Below, piece after piece: positions 44,051 through 57,470 of a stretch of 64,000 nucleotides of DNA. Position 1 is the first letter of the stretch. Every line of letters begins with the position of its first letter. A program made the position numbers and the translations under genes. The DNA is taken from contig NC_135362.1 in NCBI RefSeq assembly GCF_051622035.1, forward strand, positions 22,529,001 through 22,593,000, read 5' to 3'. The notes beneath the pieces are model-generated. The model had not been told where the DNA came from, did not search any database, and saw only the letters and a list, made by a program, of their open reading frames with translations. This DNA comes from Arctopsyche grandis (taxonomy: Eukaryota > Arthropoda > Insecta > Trichoptera > Hydropsychidae).

Positions 44051-45189
44051 TCGAGGAAATCGAATAAATTTTTCGATTCTGGTCAGGATTTGTGCCTTCA
44101 ACCCTTCTACCGCTGAAAAATTGCTACACTGTGGTTATACATATACATATATGTAGGTATAATACTTAGTAGAAGAACGTCTCCCAGTACCCTTTTGAGG
44201 CCCTAGACATATGTATTTAATTTTATCACATTTATTATTGAATAGTGGTTATTATTAGTAAAAATACCAGCATATATAGGTATAGTGGTAGTAATACGTT
44301 ATAAACAGTTGTATATTATAATATGTATATAAAGATATACTCGTGAAGCAATTTTAAAATAAGTTTGGGCTTAGGTTCATTCGAGAAAGCGGATCTTCGC
44401 GATGCCAAACTCGGTCACAAACTTTTGTAGACAAAGAAATTGTTGCGCCGCAGTGGGATAAAGGTTTAGAGAACTGGAACAATGAATGGTTAAGACACCG
44501 CAACCGAAAGTGGTGATTATAACAATTCAGTGCCCCCGTGATTTTACCCAAGTTTCAATAATTAATTTGTCACGGGAAAGTCCGCGATGAATATAATGTT
44601 TCCATTTACGTGAATTTCTAATACAAGTACATATGAATTATACCTACATATATAATATATAATGTGTACATACATTTATATACAGATGTCCCAAAAAATG
44701 TTCACATATTTTCATTAATAAATATATAATATTATATTATATGTGAGCTATGCTTGCTTTCCTAAGTTCAGTTTAATCTACATACATATGTATACAAGTA
44801 TATGAATTAATATTTGTTCGTAAGTTTGTTCGCTTCGCTATGCAAATACACAGTTTTCAACTTAAGACCGTCAACTGTTGTATACTATCTTGTGGGACTC
44901 CCGCTTACTACGTAGATGGATTTTAAAATGGGTCGAAAGCCTCTGAAATCTTTTTTCAACTTTCATCAGCCCCTGCAATGCCGGCTAGACCTCGATAAAT
45001 ATTTTTTTGTATAAATAATAGATTATCTAATGTTCAAAATATCCTCCATTTCCGGAAATGCTGCCGAAATACGTAAGAGACTGAGAGTTCACTCACATAA
45101 TAAATTAATATTTTTTTATAATTCCTCATGATGTCATTACGGGTTTCCCCTAAGTGGCATATATGGTATTAAGCTTGTACATATATAAA
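44051..45189. other. intergenic DNA
   Basis: AT-rich with microsatellite runs. Nothing else recognised. Confidence 0.4.
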
Positions 45190-45436
45190 TTTATAGATTA
45201 TAAATTTTGGAAATCATATTCAAATAGTAGTGACATAGTGGGTTAGATGGTTTTTGGCAGTTTGTTGAAAGAAACGCTTTAACAATAAAATTAGATCAGG
45301 GTGACTTTAAGTCACAAATATCCAAGTGTAATTAGCAGCACTACAGATTTTACTCATAAATATTTTCAATCGATGTGAACCGAAGAGATCGAACTCGGCA
45401 ACCTCTCGGTGCAAGCATAAACGCAAACACCGAGCT
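45190..45436 (-). mobile_element. SINE copy with tRNA head
   Basis: Minus strand: A box TAGCTCGGTGT and B box GAGTTCGATCTC, then the family body (GTGACTTAAAGTC region) down to CCACTATGTCACTACTATTT. No 3' hairpin. Confidence 0.65.
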
Positions 45437-45719
45437 ACATACATATGTACATATGAGCTGGCTAATAAGTTAGCTACGTCAATTTTCCATGGATAGTTCT
45501 AGTGATCCTATAATTTAAAAATATTAATGATAATTTTATAAAAAATATAAATTAGAAATCCTGCTTCGTTTTTGTTTCACCAAAAAATAGGCCACATTAT
45601 GTAAATAATCTCATACGGAGATCTTCCGGCAGGACCGTCCCAACAAAAATCAACTTAAAGTCAAGTTATCTAATAGTTTATCTTTTTTTTTGACACTTAC
45701 CTATTCTATCATTATAGAA

Positions 45720-46250
45720 TTCCGATTTACCGGAAATTAAACTTTGATGAGTGATCTTACGCCAGCAGACATTCCTATATACATTCGACCAAAGCGAAAA
45801 ATGCCAATTGTACATAGATTTCCCACGCCGGAAAACTTGCGTCGTATTAAGACAACGTTAAATAAAATAAAAAACATTAAACAATGTCCTGTGCCTCCAA
45901 CCAATCAATTTATCTCAACAAAAATTTCGAAAAAGTCAATTTTTTTTCATATGATATATTTTTTTAGGATAGTTTTTTTATTATTTTTGAAAAATAAAAT
46001 AAAATACACGCTCAATAGTTACCTATTGCAGTTTAATAGGGCAAATTGTAATTTTTTTTATGACTGATAAACGAGAATTCAAAGCCACCGTTTTGCCAGA
46101 AACTCCCATACAAAGCGTGCCAAGCTCACAAAGGCCATTTGCATGGCGGAAGTGGTCTTTTTAGAAAATCGTTTTTTTTTTCATGTTCCTCTCATTATTT
46201 TGTAAATAAAATTTTGTAAGAGCTTCCTTGGATATTCATCTTTTTTTTAA
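45720..46250 (+). repeat. dispersed repeat with a 107-codon ORF, related to 50940-51700
   Basis: An ORF from 45744 reads DLTPADIPIYIRPKRKMPI then FPTPENLRRIK and KQCPVPPTNQFISTKIS before becoming low complexity. The text AACAATGTCCTGTGCCTCCA followed by ACCAATCAATTTAT recurs at 51024, and ACTGATAAACGAGAATTCAA with ATGGCGGAAG at 46060-46150 recurs at 51548-51630. It is a repeat; coding is doubtful. Confidence 0.5.
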
Positions 46251-46252
46251 AC

Positions 46253-46712
46253 TAGTGGTTTTACCCGGCTTCACTCGGTATTTGTAATATAAACCGCTTA
46301 AACATGGCTAATCTAATAGTAAACATTTTATTAAATTTATTTGAATAGTTTTATTTTATATAAATTTATTTGAACAGTTTTATTTTATATAAATTTATTT
46401 GAATAGTTTTATTTTATATAAATTTATGTGAATACTCATTTGTTTTTTTTTACTCAAACAAACATATATGTATACTAAGTCTCTTTCGAAATTACATGTA
46501 TACCAGAATCCAGCGCCTGCGCCCCCGGCGCCTTCGCCCCCGGCGCCTTCGCCCCCGGGGATTTCGAATCATTTGAATCGAAAAAAATCGAATCGGCGCC
46601 TATGAATCGAAAAAATAATAAATCGAACGTGTTGTATACGAACCAACAACAAAGGTTATATATATATATGTACATATATGCAAAGTCTTTTTCAAAATTA
46701 TATATTAGATAC
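46253..46712 (-). mobile_element. Helitron H1, rearranged, with GC-rich minisatellite
   Basis: On the plus strand it opens CTAGTGGTTTTACCCGGCTT (3' terminus reversed) and ends AAATTATATATTAGAT (5' terminus reversed). A second 5'-end-like piece sits at 46480-46495. 46505-46560 holds GCGCCTTCGCCCCCG units, the same GC-rich module as in the copy at 9312. Confidence 0.65.
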
Positions 46713-47850
46713 AAAAAATTCAGAAACAAAATCAATTTTTCGCTCCTACCCAATGCATACTATTTTTAAAATCGATTACATATGCATATACTCGTATGTA
46801 TGTAGCAAAATTATTTCAGGAAATTGATTAAAAAATTGTGTTGAATCCGTTGTTTGGGACAAGGTGTATGAAATAGTCATAACTCGAACACGCGATTCCC
46901 ATCCCTCGAGCCCCATTGTCCGCTTCCTCGCGCATCTATTTTTAAGGGGTCCGCATATTACCCCAGAAGGAGTGCCATGAATTTTTCATCGACACTTTCG
47001 GCACCACTTCACATATTATACGGATCGTACATGAGAGTATACATACATATGTACATATGTAATAATATCTTCCAGGTATGCGTCTATCGCAAACAAATCT
47101 TACAATTATGTACAATGTAATAATGGCGTCATTAGAGAGTGGAAACGATGAAAGGAACGGGATGGCGGAGGCTTTTCACCTTCACAATGGCCAATTGAAT
47201 GAAACCCCGCGCCCGAGCCCCTCTGGAAGCTGCGTTCCATTGAGCATTTCTGAATTCACTGAAACGCCCCCAAGTATTTATTCATTATCCTGAATTGAAT
47301 TCCAGAACACTTACGCGACTAATTAAAAGAAGGGTCCACTTCGAAATGCCTTCGGTTTAGTACAAAGTACATTGTGTGCTATTTTCCTATGTATGTATGT
47401 AAGTACGATGTAGCTATTCGTATTAGAACACAAAATCTCAACATGAGTTTTTTTATTTTAATCAGTCAACTTACTTTTAATGAGTTGTTGTATTTTTAAA
47501 CTAAATTACATGTTTATTTTTAAAAAATGAAATTTAATTTTAACATACATAATATACATTAAAAAATGACAAACTTGATAAACCGTGAAACTTTTCCTTT
47601 TGGAAAAGTCAAAAATGTTACATATTTTTTCCAGACCACTTAACTTTGCGTTGAAAATTTTTATTAATATTCTTCGTATACATACTTTTTTAGAATCTGT
47701 AAACCGAATAATTTTCTTATTAACAATTTACTTGAACCTCTTAACTTTTTTCTATCTCCGTGATATTTTATGCTTATAATCTTTATAATGATACACAGTT
47801 TAAAAAACATTTTACACCAAAAGTTGACTTTTTATTTTACATTTGTAGAG
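46713..47850. other. intergenic DNA with a unique block
   Basis: 46860-47330 is non-repetitive and balanced; a 71-codon ORF lies there with no recognisable domain. It may be regulatory DNA. Confidence 0.35.
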
Positions 47851-48496
47851 CTGGCCACACCGGGTGATTTGCGAGCAATTTTATGGGTGACTTTGTTGCG
47901 CGACTTGATCAAATGTTTGCAGTTGTATGGAGCATGCCACACTGGAAAACTCACTGGTTGCCCAAGCCATAAAATCTCACAACCAGCGAAATCAGCGGTT
48001 GGAATTTTGTATTGAGGGGTGCCATACTCGACGATTAGTCGCCGGCGATTAAAAAGTGAAAAATTTACGAACATTTGAATACATATTGAAAACTCTTATG
48101 TGTATTAGTGAGCGGATTCTTGGTCGCTTATTTTTGAGTGACTGCGAGCAACTACGCTTGGGCAACAAAGTCACCGACTAAGTTGCTCGCTCACTAATGC
48201 TATGCTATAAAAGTTTTCAATACCTAACGATAGTCACACGTATTCCTAGTTTTTTTCATTGTGAAGTCGCCGGCAACTAATCACCTTCAATACAACGCTA
48301 TACATTTTAAGGGATCGCGACCAAGCAAAAAATAAATCACCGCGACCAGACCCAACGCCGGCAACCGATCTCACTAGTCGGGTGACTTTACGACTTAAGC
48401 AACCGGTGAGTTATCTGGTGTGGCATGCTCCATACAACTGCATACATTTGATCTGGTCGCGTTGCCCGCAAGTCACCTAGTATGACCGGGCTTTTA
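47851..48496. mobile_element. foldback DNA transposon with arms over 110 bp
   Basis: Left CACCGGGTGATTTGCGAGCA and GCAGTTGTATGGAGCATGCC are mirrored on the right by GGCATGCTCCATACAACTGC and GCCCGCAAGTCACCTAGT. A further inner pair around GTCGCCGGC (48040 and 48270) extends the arms. No TSD could be fixed, and no protein. Confidence 0.75.
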
Positions 48497-49920
48497 CGAA
48501 AAATCCTAAATATTTATAGAGTTTCCTTTGGTTAGTGCTTGAATACGTTGTGTCCGCATACTAAATGCACATTTGAATTTTGTTTTTGATACTCTTTACA
48601 TTCCTCCGATATATGCAGGTATATATGTATGTACATATGTAGGTAATAAAGTCATGGGTTAGACACACTAGATTTAAATAAATATGAAATGCACATTTAT
48701 CAACGTTTTGATCATGATCCCAGACATATATATACTATTTAATTATATAAATAAATAAACGAGAATTCGTACTGATACAAGTTTAATCCATCTTGCTTGT
48801 AGTTAATCCGTTTAAGTCAGAATTTAATCAATCACGTTTCAATATAAAAAAAACTACTGTTATCAAACTGAAAACTTTGTAAACAATGAAATTGATAGCC
48901 ACGTGAAGCACGTCATGATATTTATAGTAAATATTTTCGAATATCATTCACATGTGTGTATGTATGTATGTATTATATAAAAGACGTGCTATTAAAAAAC
49001 AGCGAAAAACTATTATCGTAGATAAGGAAGTAATTTAGAAGTAAACACGTTTGTTTATAGATGTATTTTAACTTTAGAGAGCAAAAGTTAAGCAACAACA
49101 TTATTGAAATTATGACCCAATTTTGGGATTAGAGGAGAGGCGTTAATGTCCCCAAACGGATACCAAACAAAAAGCAAAGGTCCATTAACCACCCTAAATA
49201 TAAAAACTCATTAACCAGGTTAGTGCGACCTGAATGCGATCGCTTCTTTTATTACCGGAATTGTATCGCATACGAATCATTGTGCAAACACCTTTTTACA
49301 ATACAACCATTACTATAATAGTATATACCAATGTACATAGGTACACAATTTTTGTTTCGTTTCACCTGAAAAAGAAAATCTAAATCGGAATTCTTACGCA
49401 CAAACGTGTCACCGCAAAGACATAAAATAGTAATGAATATTCAGCGGTTGTAAAAATGAGAACGTCGTAAACGTTTATTTTTCTTCGAGGGTTTTTCGGT
49501 GAATTTCGCAAGGTAACAGAAATTAATTTCACTACGATTTGTATGCAAATTCGACACCGAAAATGTACACGCTGTACGCATACAAATTCTTTATTGACAC
49601 AATTCTAGAATTGATTTGCATAAAATTCGCATTTAGTATAAATGGCGCTACAAAACGCCTAGATAATACATATTATAAAGGAAGAATTCGGAATGAGTTA
49701 TAAAATTCTTCTCAAAGATGAACTTATTCAATAATGCATAGCAGGAAATCCTCTTCATGCAACAGGGGACACTTGTATAATATGAATACGAACTTATGAT
49801 ATATTATTATGTATGTGCATAAGAAAACACAGTAAAATATTTATCGACTTGAAAATTTTCTTATTTTGAATTATTCAGTGAAAACTTACTGCTGAAAAAT
49901 ACATATATATCTACAGCCAT
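48497..49920. other. intergenic DNA
   Basis: A faint relic of the CCGGAAGT-module repeat (TAATAAAGTCATGGGTTAGA) is at about 48640. The rest shows no gene. Confidence 0.35.
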
Positions 49921-50470
49921 TCGCTATCTACTACTGGATGAAATCCTTTCCAACACGCTTCCATTCGTCTCTGTTTTGCGCAACTTTCATCCATCTCACC
50001 CCCATGCATTGTCCTAATTTTGTCTACCCATCTTCCCTGCAGACTTACTTTTACCATTTTGCATTCTCTTGGGTACCATTCTAGCATTTATTTTGTCCAC
50101 CTTTCGTCCATTCTTCTAGCCACGTAGGCCGCCCGTTGCCATTTCAATCTCTTAACTCTATCCACTTTATCCACAACCCTTGTCAAACTTCTCACCCACG
50201 TATTCCGTTTCCTGTCTTTCCTCGTTATGCCAATCATACAACGTTCCATACTTCTTTGAGTGCATTGGACTTTGTGTAGCAACTTGGCGTTCAATGTCCA
50301 TGTTTCACATCCATACGTCATCACTGGCAAAACACATTGATCGAAGATCCTTTTTCTTCAGGCAAAGTGGAATTATTGATTTAAAAACCACATTCATTCG
50401 TCCAAGTGCACTCTATCCTAATTTTTTACGTCTCTTTATTTTTTTCTTCTTTACTACTGGACATGTATGT
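49921..50470 (-). pseudogene. RTE retrotransposon 3' fragment
   Basis: Minus-strand frame: MTYGCETWTLNAKLLHKVQC and SMERCMIGITRKDRKRNTWV, then KVDRVKRLKWQRAAYVARRM. The same C-terminal region as the copy at 25915. 5'-truncated. Confidence 0.85.
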
Positions 50471-50939
50471 ATAATAAATAATTATTTCCTACTTGTACTA
50501 TTTTATCATCTAATGAAATACTATCAGTATAATATGTAGGTGTATTTCAATCATTTCAAATGGAAATTATATACGTATATTTATATATTATATTTTAAGT
50601 AAACTCAAATTGCCATTATATAATAAAGATTTGAAATTAATGTACACATGAATGTAAAACAAAAGAGGTTTTAATTTGATTGAATATTTTAAAACTACGT
50701 GTTATTTTGTTTCGCTGTAATTCGAAATATGTATAATTATACTTTGAATATATGTACGTGTTATTATTAAATGAAATATTATAAAGTATTCGAAGCGGTC
50801 AGCATTTTCAACATTCCCGCGATACTCATTACAGAAAATTAAAGGATCTCTCCGCTTCCACTTAAAATTTAAGTGTTTGTGAAAACCGCTACATATAAAC
50901 CTTGAGTAAATAACCTTACCCAATTCAAATATGTACATT

Positions 50940-51700
50940 AGACCGAGCAAAAAATGCGAATTTTGGATTTTCGTCGATGGACTTCAAGGAAACGTTAAAT
51001 AAAAAAAATTAATCGACTTTAAACAATGTCCCGTGCCTCCAACTAATCAATTTATATTGACAAAAATTTCGAAAAAAAGTGGGTATTATCATAAATCTTT
51101 TTCCTTAAGAATATTTTCGATTTTTTTTTTACAACAAACATCGTCATTTTCAATGGGTTGGTACTCTTGGAAGGATCTATTCACCTCCTGATGGATCGTC
51201 ATTTTGTATTCAGTAGCAATGGAACAGAAGTCCATCATGAAATGGGTTGAGAAATTACTAAACACGGGTAATATTATGAAGAACCCAAATAAAAGCTCTT
51301 AAAAAATCACCAGGAACTCCATGAAGAGTTCGAGCAGAAGATGGCCAGATTAAAAACTGTATCAAGGAGACGTATATCACTTTCTGACGTGACGTAAATC
51401 GCATATGTCCTCAAACAATATTTACAATTTTTTTTGAAAAATTAATTGTTTTGATTTTTAAAAAATGGCAATGCTCCTCGTGGTCAACCTGTATTTTAAA
51501 AAAATAGTCGTATTGCGGTTTTATTGAGTCGATTATGATAAGTTTTGACTGATAAAAGAGAATTCAATGTCACCGTTTTATCAGAAACTCGCAAACAAAG
51601 TGCGTCACGCCACGTTAATTTGTATGGCGGAAGCGCTCTTTTCAGAAAATCGTCATTTTTTGAAAATAAAAGTCGTCGAGAGCTTTCTCGAGTAATATGC
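50940..51700. repeat. dispersed repeat related to 45720-46250
   Basis: It contains AACAATGTCCCGTGCCTCCA and ACTGATAAAAGAGAATTCAA, as in the other copy. 51190-51400 carries a fragment with KALKKSPGTP and RVRAEDGQIKN after stops, suggestive of a transposase N-terminal region. All frames are broken. Confidence 0.45.
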
Positions 51701-51839
51701 CTTTCATTTGAACACAAAAATTGCCGAAAAGAAAAGCGATATTTTAGAAATATAAATAGGCCAAAATGTCAGGTTTTAAGTCAAAACGGCGACTTTAAAT
51801 CAGTCAAAAGCCGAACTGAAATGGGTGAATATTAACCGT

Positions 51840-52635
51840 TTATTACTTCATGTTTGTACGTAGTAACAATAGGCGAAGTTTTGTGATCATGCGAAAATTC
51901 GAACTAGAGATTTTGATTGATTCGAACTCGTGTTTGTGTATTTCGGAGATAATTCGAATACCGTTAATCCTATCACACTGAAACTTAGTATCAGTTAATG
52001 GAAGTGGTGCCTCTCTTTATATAGGTACATATGTATGTACATACTAGGGATTCCAATCGAATATTCGATATTCGAATATATTCGGCCTTTTTTGGATACT
52101 CGCCTTAAAGATCAAAGACCATTTTGAAAAAAGAATTGAGACGTTAAATACATATAAATAAAAAAATATTTTCTACAGCGGAATCAATCAAGACGAAACT
52201 GCGAACAAATCTGAAATTAGAAACTTTTAACGTACCTTTAATTTTAAATTTTAAATAAATATTATTGTTATGAATATTCTTGTTTTTTTCTTTTGGTTAT
52301 TTTTTATTCAACATCTAAAAATATATATAATTTTTCGAATATATTCAAATACTCTAAATAATACTCATTATAATACTAAACAATACTCAAATCTAAAATC
52401 TCATGACGAATATTTGGAATCCCTAGTATATACAAATTGCTAAACAAATTAGGCTGAAATTTTGTCACATGTAATAGGCATAGTAAACTTTTAAAATATT
52501 TTTACCTCAACCGGAAGTAGAACTTTTATCATACTGAAAATCGGAATGTGTGAATTTCCCTACATTAGCGCTCAAACGAGAACGTTTTCATAGCCGTTAT
52601 GCGACTCATAGTCGAATTTTATTTTTTACTTTATA
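51840..52635 (+). repeat. CCGGAAGT-module repeat, split by a hAT MITE
   Basis: The left part holds CGTAGTAACAATAGGCGAAG and GAAACTTAGTATCAGTTA. The right part (52430 onward) holds TCAACCGGAAGTAGAACTTT. The hAT at 52045-52425 interrupts it and a Helitron bounds it at 52636. Confidence 0.6.
52045..52425. mobile_element. non-autonomous hAT MITE with TSD
   Basis: Ends TAGGGATTCCAATCGAATAT and CGAATATTTGGAATCCCTA. Flanks GTACATAC and GTATATAC match 7 of 8. 381 bp, TTCGAATA repeats inside. Confidence 0.8.
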
Positions 52636-53054
52636 TCATATATAAAAAATCGCTTTTCTGTGTTTGTTTGTCTGTCCGTCTGTCTGAGATAACGCTCGCC
52701 GTACTATAATAGTCGTTTCGATTCGAAATATATATGTACGTCACAGCTACACCACTGCCAAAACGTAAACAAAAGAAAAAACTTCTATATATACTGTTTG
52801 TAACCAATGTTTCCACTAGGCAAATAGAAGTCTCTGAGCATTTACCGCCATCTATTGAAAATGTATTTAATTACTTAATTGATTTTTCTATTGGTGTTTT
52901 ATATTGTTTATAGATAGGCAAGTAGGTAATTTTTACCATTTTTTTTTTCATATTAAACCGATCGAACACAGAACCGACACATTACTTTTATTTTCATTTA
53001 ATTACTTAATATGCCAACACCCATGCGATGATATTTCATCGGGCACAACACTAG
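52636..53054 (+). mobile_element. full-length non-autonomous Helitron (H3)
   Basis: Starts TCATATATAAAAAATCGC preceded by A, with TTTGTTTGTCTGTCCGTCTG just inside. Ends with the perfect stem-loop CGATGATATTTCATCG, GGGCACAACA and CTAG, followed by T. All Helitron rules (TC start, hairpin, CTAG end, A/T insertion) are met. No helicase. Confidence 0.8.
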
Positions 53055-53072
53055 TATTCTTATTATTAGAGT

Positions 53073-53194
53073 ACGGACCCAAAGCGCGCCGCTAATTGTT
53101 CAATTTTTGTAAATGCTTTGTAAAAAAGGTTCGGCAAACCTTTAAAAATGCATTTACAACATTTGAACAATAAACGGCGCGCTCTGGGTCCGGG
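53073..53194. mobile_element. 122-bp palindromic MITE
   Basis: ACGGACCCAAAGCGCGCCGC is mirrored by GGCGCGCTCTGGGTCCGGG, and TTGTTCAA by TTGAACAA, so the element folds almost completely on itself. Related sequence is at 43618-44050. Confidence 0.8.
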
Positions 53195-55130
53195 CAAATG
53201 CATAGAAAAAATCATTGGTTGTTCACATCCGATTTTTTTTTAATATTAAAAAAAATCTAAATAATTCTAAAAAAACTTTTTCGACATTTTCTTCGAGATA
53301 AATGGATTGATTGGAGACACAGAACATTGTTTAAATTTGATGAAATTTTTCATTCAACGTTTCCTTGATATGACGCAAGTGAAAATATAAAATTCGCGTT
53401 TTTCGATCCGGTCTAATGTACGTAGCAATTACATGAATTGATTGCATCGTCGATGGAAAAGTTTCATTAAAAGAGTTGACACTGAAAAGTATATAAGTAC
53501 CTCAAAGAATATGTAACATATAAAAAACTACCCTTATAGACATACTACCGATTCGATTGCAAAGTGCTGCGATTTTATTGAAACGGACAATTGCGATATT
53601 GATTGAGTAGACTGGCGTTTATTTTGGTTATAACCGCGCGAGCTTAATTGAAAACGCAAAACAAAGGATAACAAAATGGAAAACCGCTCGTTATTATTAC
53701 ATTTTTTTTTTTACATTTTACATTATATTCCGTTTTAGGCATACATACATACGTATATATCAAGCTATCATTTTTGAGGGCGGACTAAAAACGTGCTCGA
53801 ATTAAATTAGCGATGAAAGTTTGTGTTCTGGCATTTTAATTAGAGTGGGGCTATTATGGTTGACACTCACGCAACGGCAACATGTTATTCCTACGCTTTT
53901 CCGTCGACAAACACGACGAGGAAGAGAGGAAAGTCGCGTTTCAGCCCTCGAACGAATGACCGTGGTCGAAAACACCCCTAGACTTAATAATACGCCGCAC
54001 GCCTCTTTATACGAGGGACGTATACGCCTATTCGCTAATAAAATGGAAATTTATTACAACTAAAGAGACCTTCATAATCCCACGGAAAATATCATACCTA
54101 TATCTGCACAAATGATTATCTTCATTAAAAATAATTAATGTAGAAAAGTAAAACTGCATCATAAACTATATACATATGTGGCAAGCCTACACAACGCGCG
54201 AGTGAAAAATTTCCCTATATAGGGTTTTTCCGACTATCATTTCCGCCGTATATTTTCCTTACGAAATATGAAGAATAGCAAAAAAAAAGTTTTCCGAGAA
54301 CATTATTTAAGTTAAATAGCCTTAGGGGTGGCAAGCGACGCTCCCTACTAGGCCAGGGTTAAGATAACTCCGGCTCAAAACGGCAAAAACGAAGATTTTT
54401 ATCTAATTCGGCCGGGTTTTATCCTGCAAGCGTACCTTCCTTTATTATATCCCCGGATAAGATAAGAAAAAAAAAGTCATATTTATAATATATTACATAT
54501 AAAAAGTCCATATAATATACTAGTATATAAATAAATTTGATTTATTGTATAATAAATAACCGTTCAACAGCTTTACGTGATCAAATTTTAAATGTAAGTA
54601 TGTAAATATAAAGCAAACGAACCGTAGTTAATTTTTATAAAAGCTCTCTAGAGGAAAAAATCGCAATATATACATAAATAATACCAAAGTCAAAGAATAC
54701 GTATTATAATTACGCTCTGTATATATAATATGTATGTATGTGTGTAGGTGGAATTAAAAAAGTTCATAGCATTGAACAAAGGCTGAAAAAAAAAGATTAT
54801 AATACGAGTGGGCAATTATTGAGAAGGAAATTTAATCTTTCAAAGCATACGAAATTGCCATCGTCGTACAAAGAGATCAAAGCTTTTCTTTTTTGTACCA
54901 AAGAGCAAGATCGTTTTCGGAAAAGTTAGGCATTGTTTGCTTTTGACAGGTGACACTTTGTCAAAATTCGATAGTGTATATATGTATATAATATTTCCAT
55001 GCGTACAATTCAATTTGAAATTTGCAACGCGTGCAAGAAATGTTTCAACTTGAATTTCGTCGCACTAAAAACGTATAAACATGGAATAAAAAGTGAAACG
55101 AGTTACCAGGACGTGATCGGATCTAAAGCG
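53195..55130. other. intergenic DNA, partly unique
   Basis: 53560-54060 and 54180-54460 are non-repetitive and balanced in composition. ORFs there are short, without domains. No exon is supported. Confidence 0.35.
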
Positions 55131-55380
55131 AGTTGGATGTAGGGGATGAAAACGTCCAGCCGCAATGGGAGAGCAAATCAAACTGTTGATGCGGTCGCGG
55201 AAACTGGTTCGCAACCCCTGCACACAACCGCACAGGGTAAACGCCCCTATACACACTACATTACCTATCATACCACGTCACATATTTCTAAATCTAACTC
55301 TACTCTCGTCTCAACATGGCAATGGATGGAATAAAACAACACGCTTCCTGACTTCAGTTTATTAAATAACTGCACATTTC
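55131..55380. other. unassigned balanced-composition block
   Basis: GC-richer than its surround, open in several frames on both strands (for example a plus-strand MKTSSRNGRANQTVDAVAE from 55146). It could hide an exon or a promoter of an unseen gene, but no splice structure or homology could be supported. Confidence 0.2.
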
Positions 55381-57470
55381 GATTAGCTCTCTAATCATTG
55401 TAAACTATATCAGAAGTTCTACTTACAGATCTATTTAAAAAATATATATGTATATAAGAACAAAAAAAAAAAAAGTAATGAAGAATGAACGGTTCAGTGG
55501 AGCAATGTCAGGACAATATATGTACGTATCACGGAATGAATCAGTCCATAATATCCACGTCTTCGTCTTTAAACGTTTACAATTAGCTCGCACTCGAAAT
55601 CAATTTATACATACGGAAATTAAATAAAAAATTTGAAAAAAAAAAAAACAAACAAAAGAAAATAATAGTAACTCAACCTTCATACGATTTTATATTACAG
55701 TGATTTTTCTTTATACAAAAAACGACATAACAATTTGACAATGTTCAATGTTTTTTATTTTTCTTTTTTAATATTCACAATGTTATCAGGTAGAATGTGG
55801 TGGAATTGAAGATGATTGAACATACCGAAGCCGCTTGGCCCTTCCATACAACATACGTGTGGAATTTTTACCATTCACACCCCTTCGTAAACATATATAT
55901 ATATATATAGTATATACTCACTAATTCATTAAGTCAACTCAGTTATAAATTAATACAAATTAAGGTAAACGCTATTTAACAAGCATATACATACGCATAC
56001 ATATAAACATACGTATACATATATATGTTTGTGTGTGCCACAAAATTTTGATGAGCAAACGATGAAATTCGTCAATGCAAAATCAACAACAATGGCACTG
56101 TCCCTCGATGAGATGATATAATACATTTGTGAAATAATAATTGGGCCAAATACCATCGTCACATTCTTAAGTGTATGTAATTAAATATATAAATAATAAT
56201 TTCAGAGAGTTGTACATTGAAATAATATAAAAATATATACTTTAATATTATGCATTTATATTTATGGATTTTAAGTGTAGCGTTCGTTGAGGTAACGACT
56301 GCATTAAAATTTTGGAATTGGGGTCTCGGTGATTGCCTCGTTAGCACTTTATCATTGATGTCAAAGTTGAATGAAAATGTCAAAATAGATCGAACAAAGT
56401 TAAGACGAAAAAAAAACCAAAGTAAAGGAATAAAAGAGATGTTCGTAATCCGATAGGTAAGTTAGACAAAAACAGAATAAACAGTAGAGTTGAATCAAAC
56501 TATGTATATATGTATGTATAATATGACGTAAAGTGCTCTTCACCCGTTCCCCGCGCTATCATATCTATGATAATATATCAAATCTAAGTATGCAATGACA
56601 ATACGTATTTATTAGGGCCCGCTTTCTATAAGGGCAGTGAAATTTTCAACAAGCCAGGACTTAATTTTCCACACCAAAGCACGTCTCAGCACGTCTGTCT
56701 AGTCACTGTGAATGTTTTCAACAATTTACAAAATTTACCATCTGAAAAAATATTCGTCACGTTTAAAGTTTCTCTCTCGTTCAGAAAAAACAATCTACAT
56801 ATGCAGTATCATTATAACAACCTTATACAGCCACCGTACTCACCTCTATGTTGAATGATTCATACAAAAGAAATGGACGTGTGTATAAACATACAAAAAG
56901 TGAACATATAAACATTTGCACATTCAATATCACAAATACTACGCCTGTACATACATATGTATTACATAATTTCGTACACATTTTGGTTTTAGTGTTAGTA
57001 ATCGATTCGCAAATCGTCATATAATTTCGAAAAACTTAATTTTAAAATCACTTTATTATTCACTTGAAAAATAATCATGAATAACATAATAGCATTAAAG
57101 ACAACGGCCAACGATAATTTTGAATAAACAAGAATTTAAGTACATGGAACACATTATTAAATTAAATAGGTTATATTGAATGATTCACATTTCATTTAAT
57201 ATGTACATGCATACAAAAATAATACTATCAAATTATAAATGCTTATAAAGATTAGTCTCCCTCGAAAACAGTCTCAGTGGATGAAAAAAAAAAATGATGA
57301 CATCGACACATTATTGTATGTAATTTTACTATGTATGTATATTTCAAGTGATGCGACTCCTCTCACAAAACAATCAATATAGTTAAGGAATGTTTTAATT
57401 TTCAATTTAACACAACCATTTGCATTGTATGTAATTAATTTCCAAGTGAACAATTTCCATTCGGGTTATT
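55381..57470. other. AT-rich DNA, possible distal 3' UTR or intergenic
   Basis: Low complexity with TACATATGTA runs. No exon is seen. Whether any of it belongs to the CNOT2 3' UTR cannot be told from sequence. Confidence 0.35.

Noticed and set aside
51545-51835. 96-codon plus-strand ORF
   Set aside because: It lies in a dispersed repeat whose other copy has stops in the same frame.
53821-54063. 80-codon plus-strand ORF
   Set aside because: No homology recognised, no splice context and average codon make-up; left as unique non-coding DNA.
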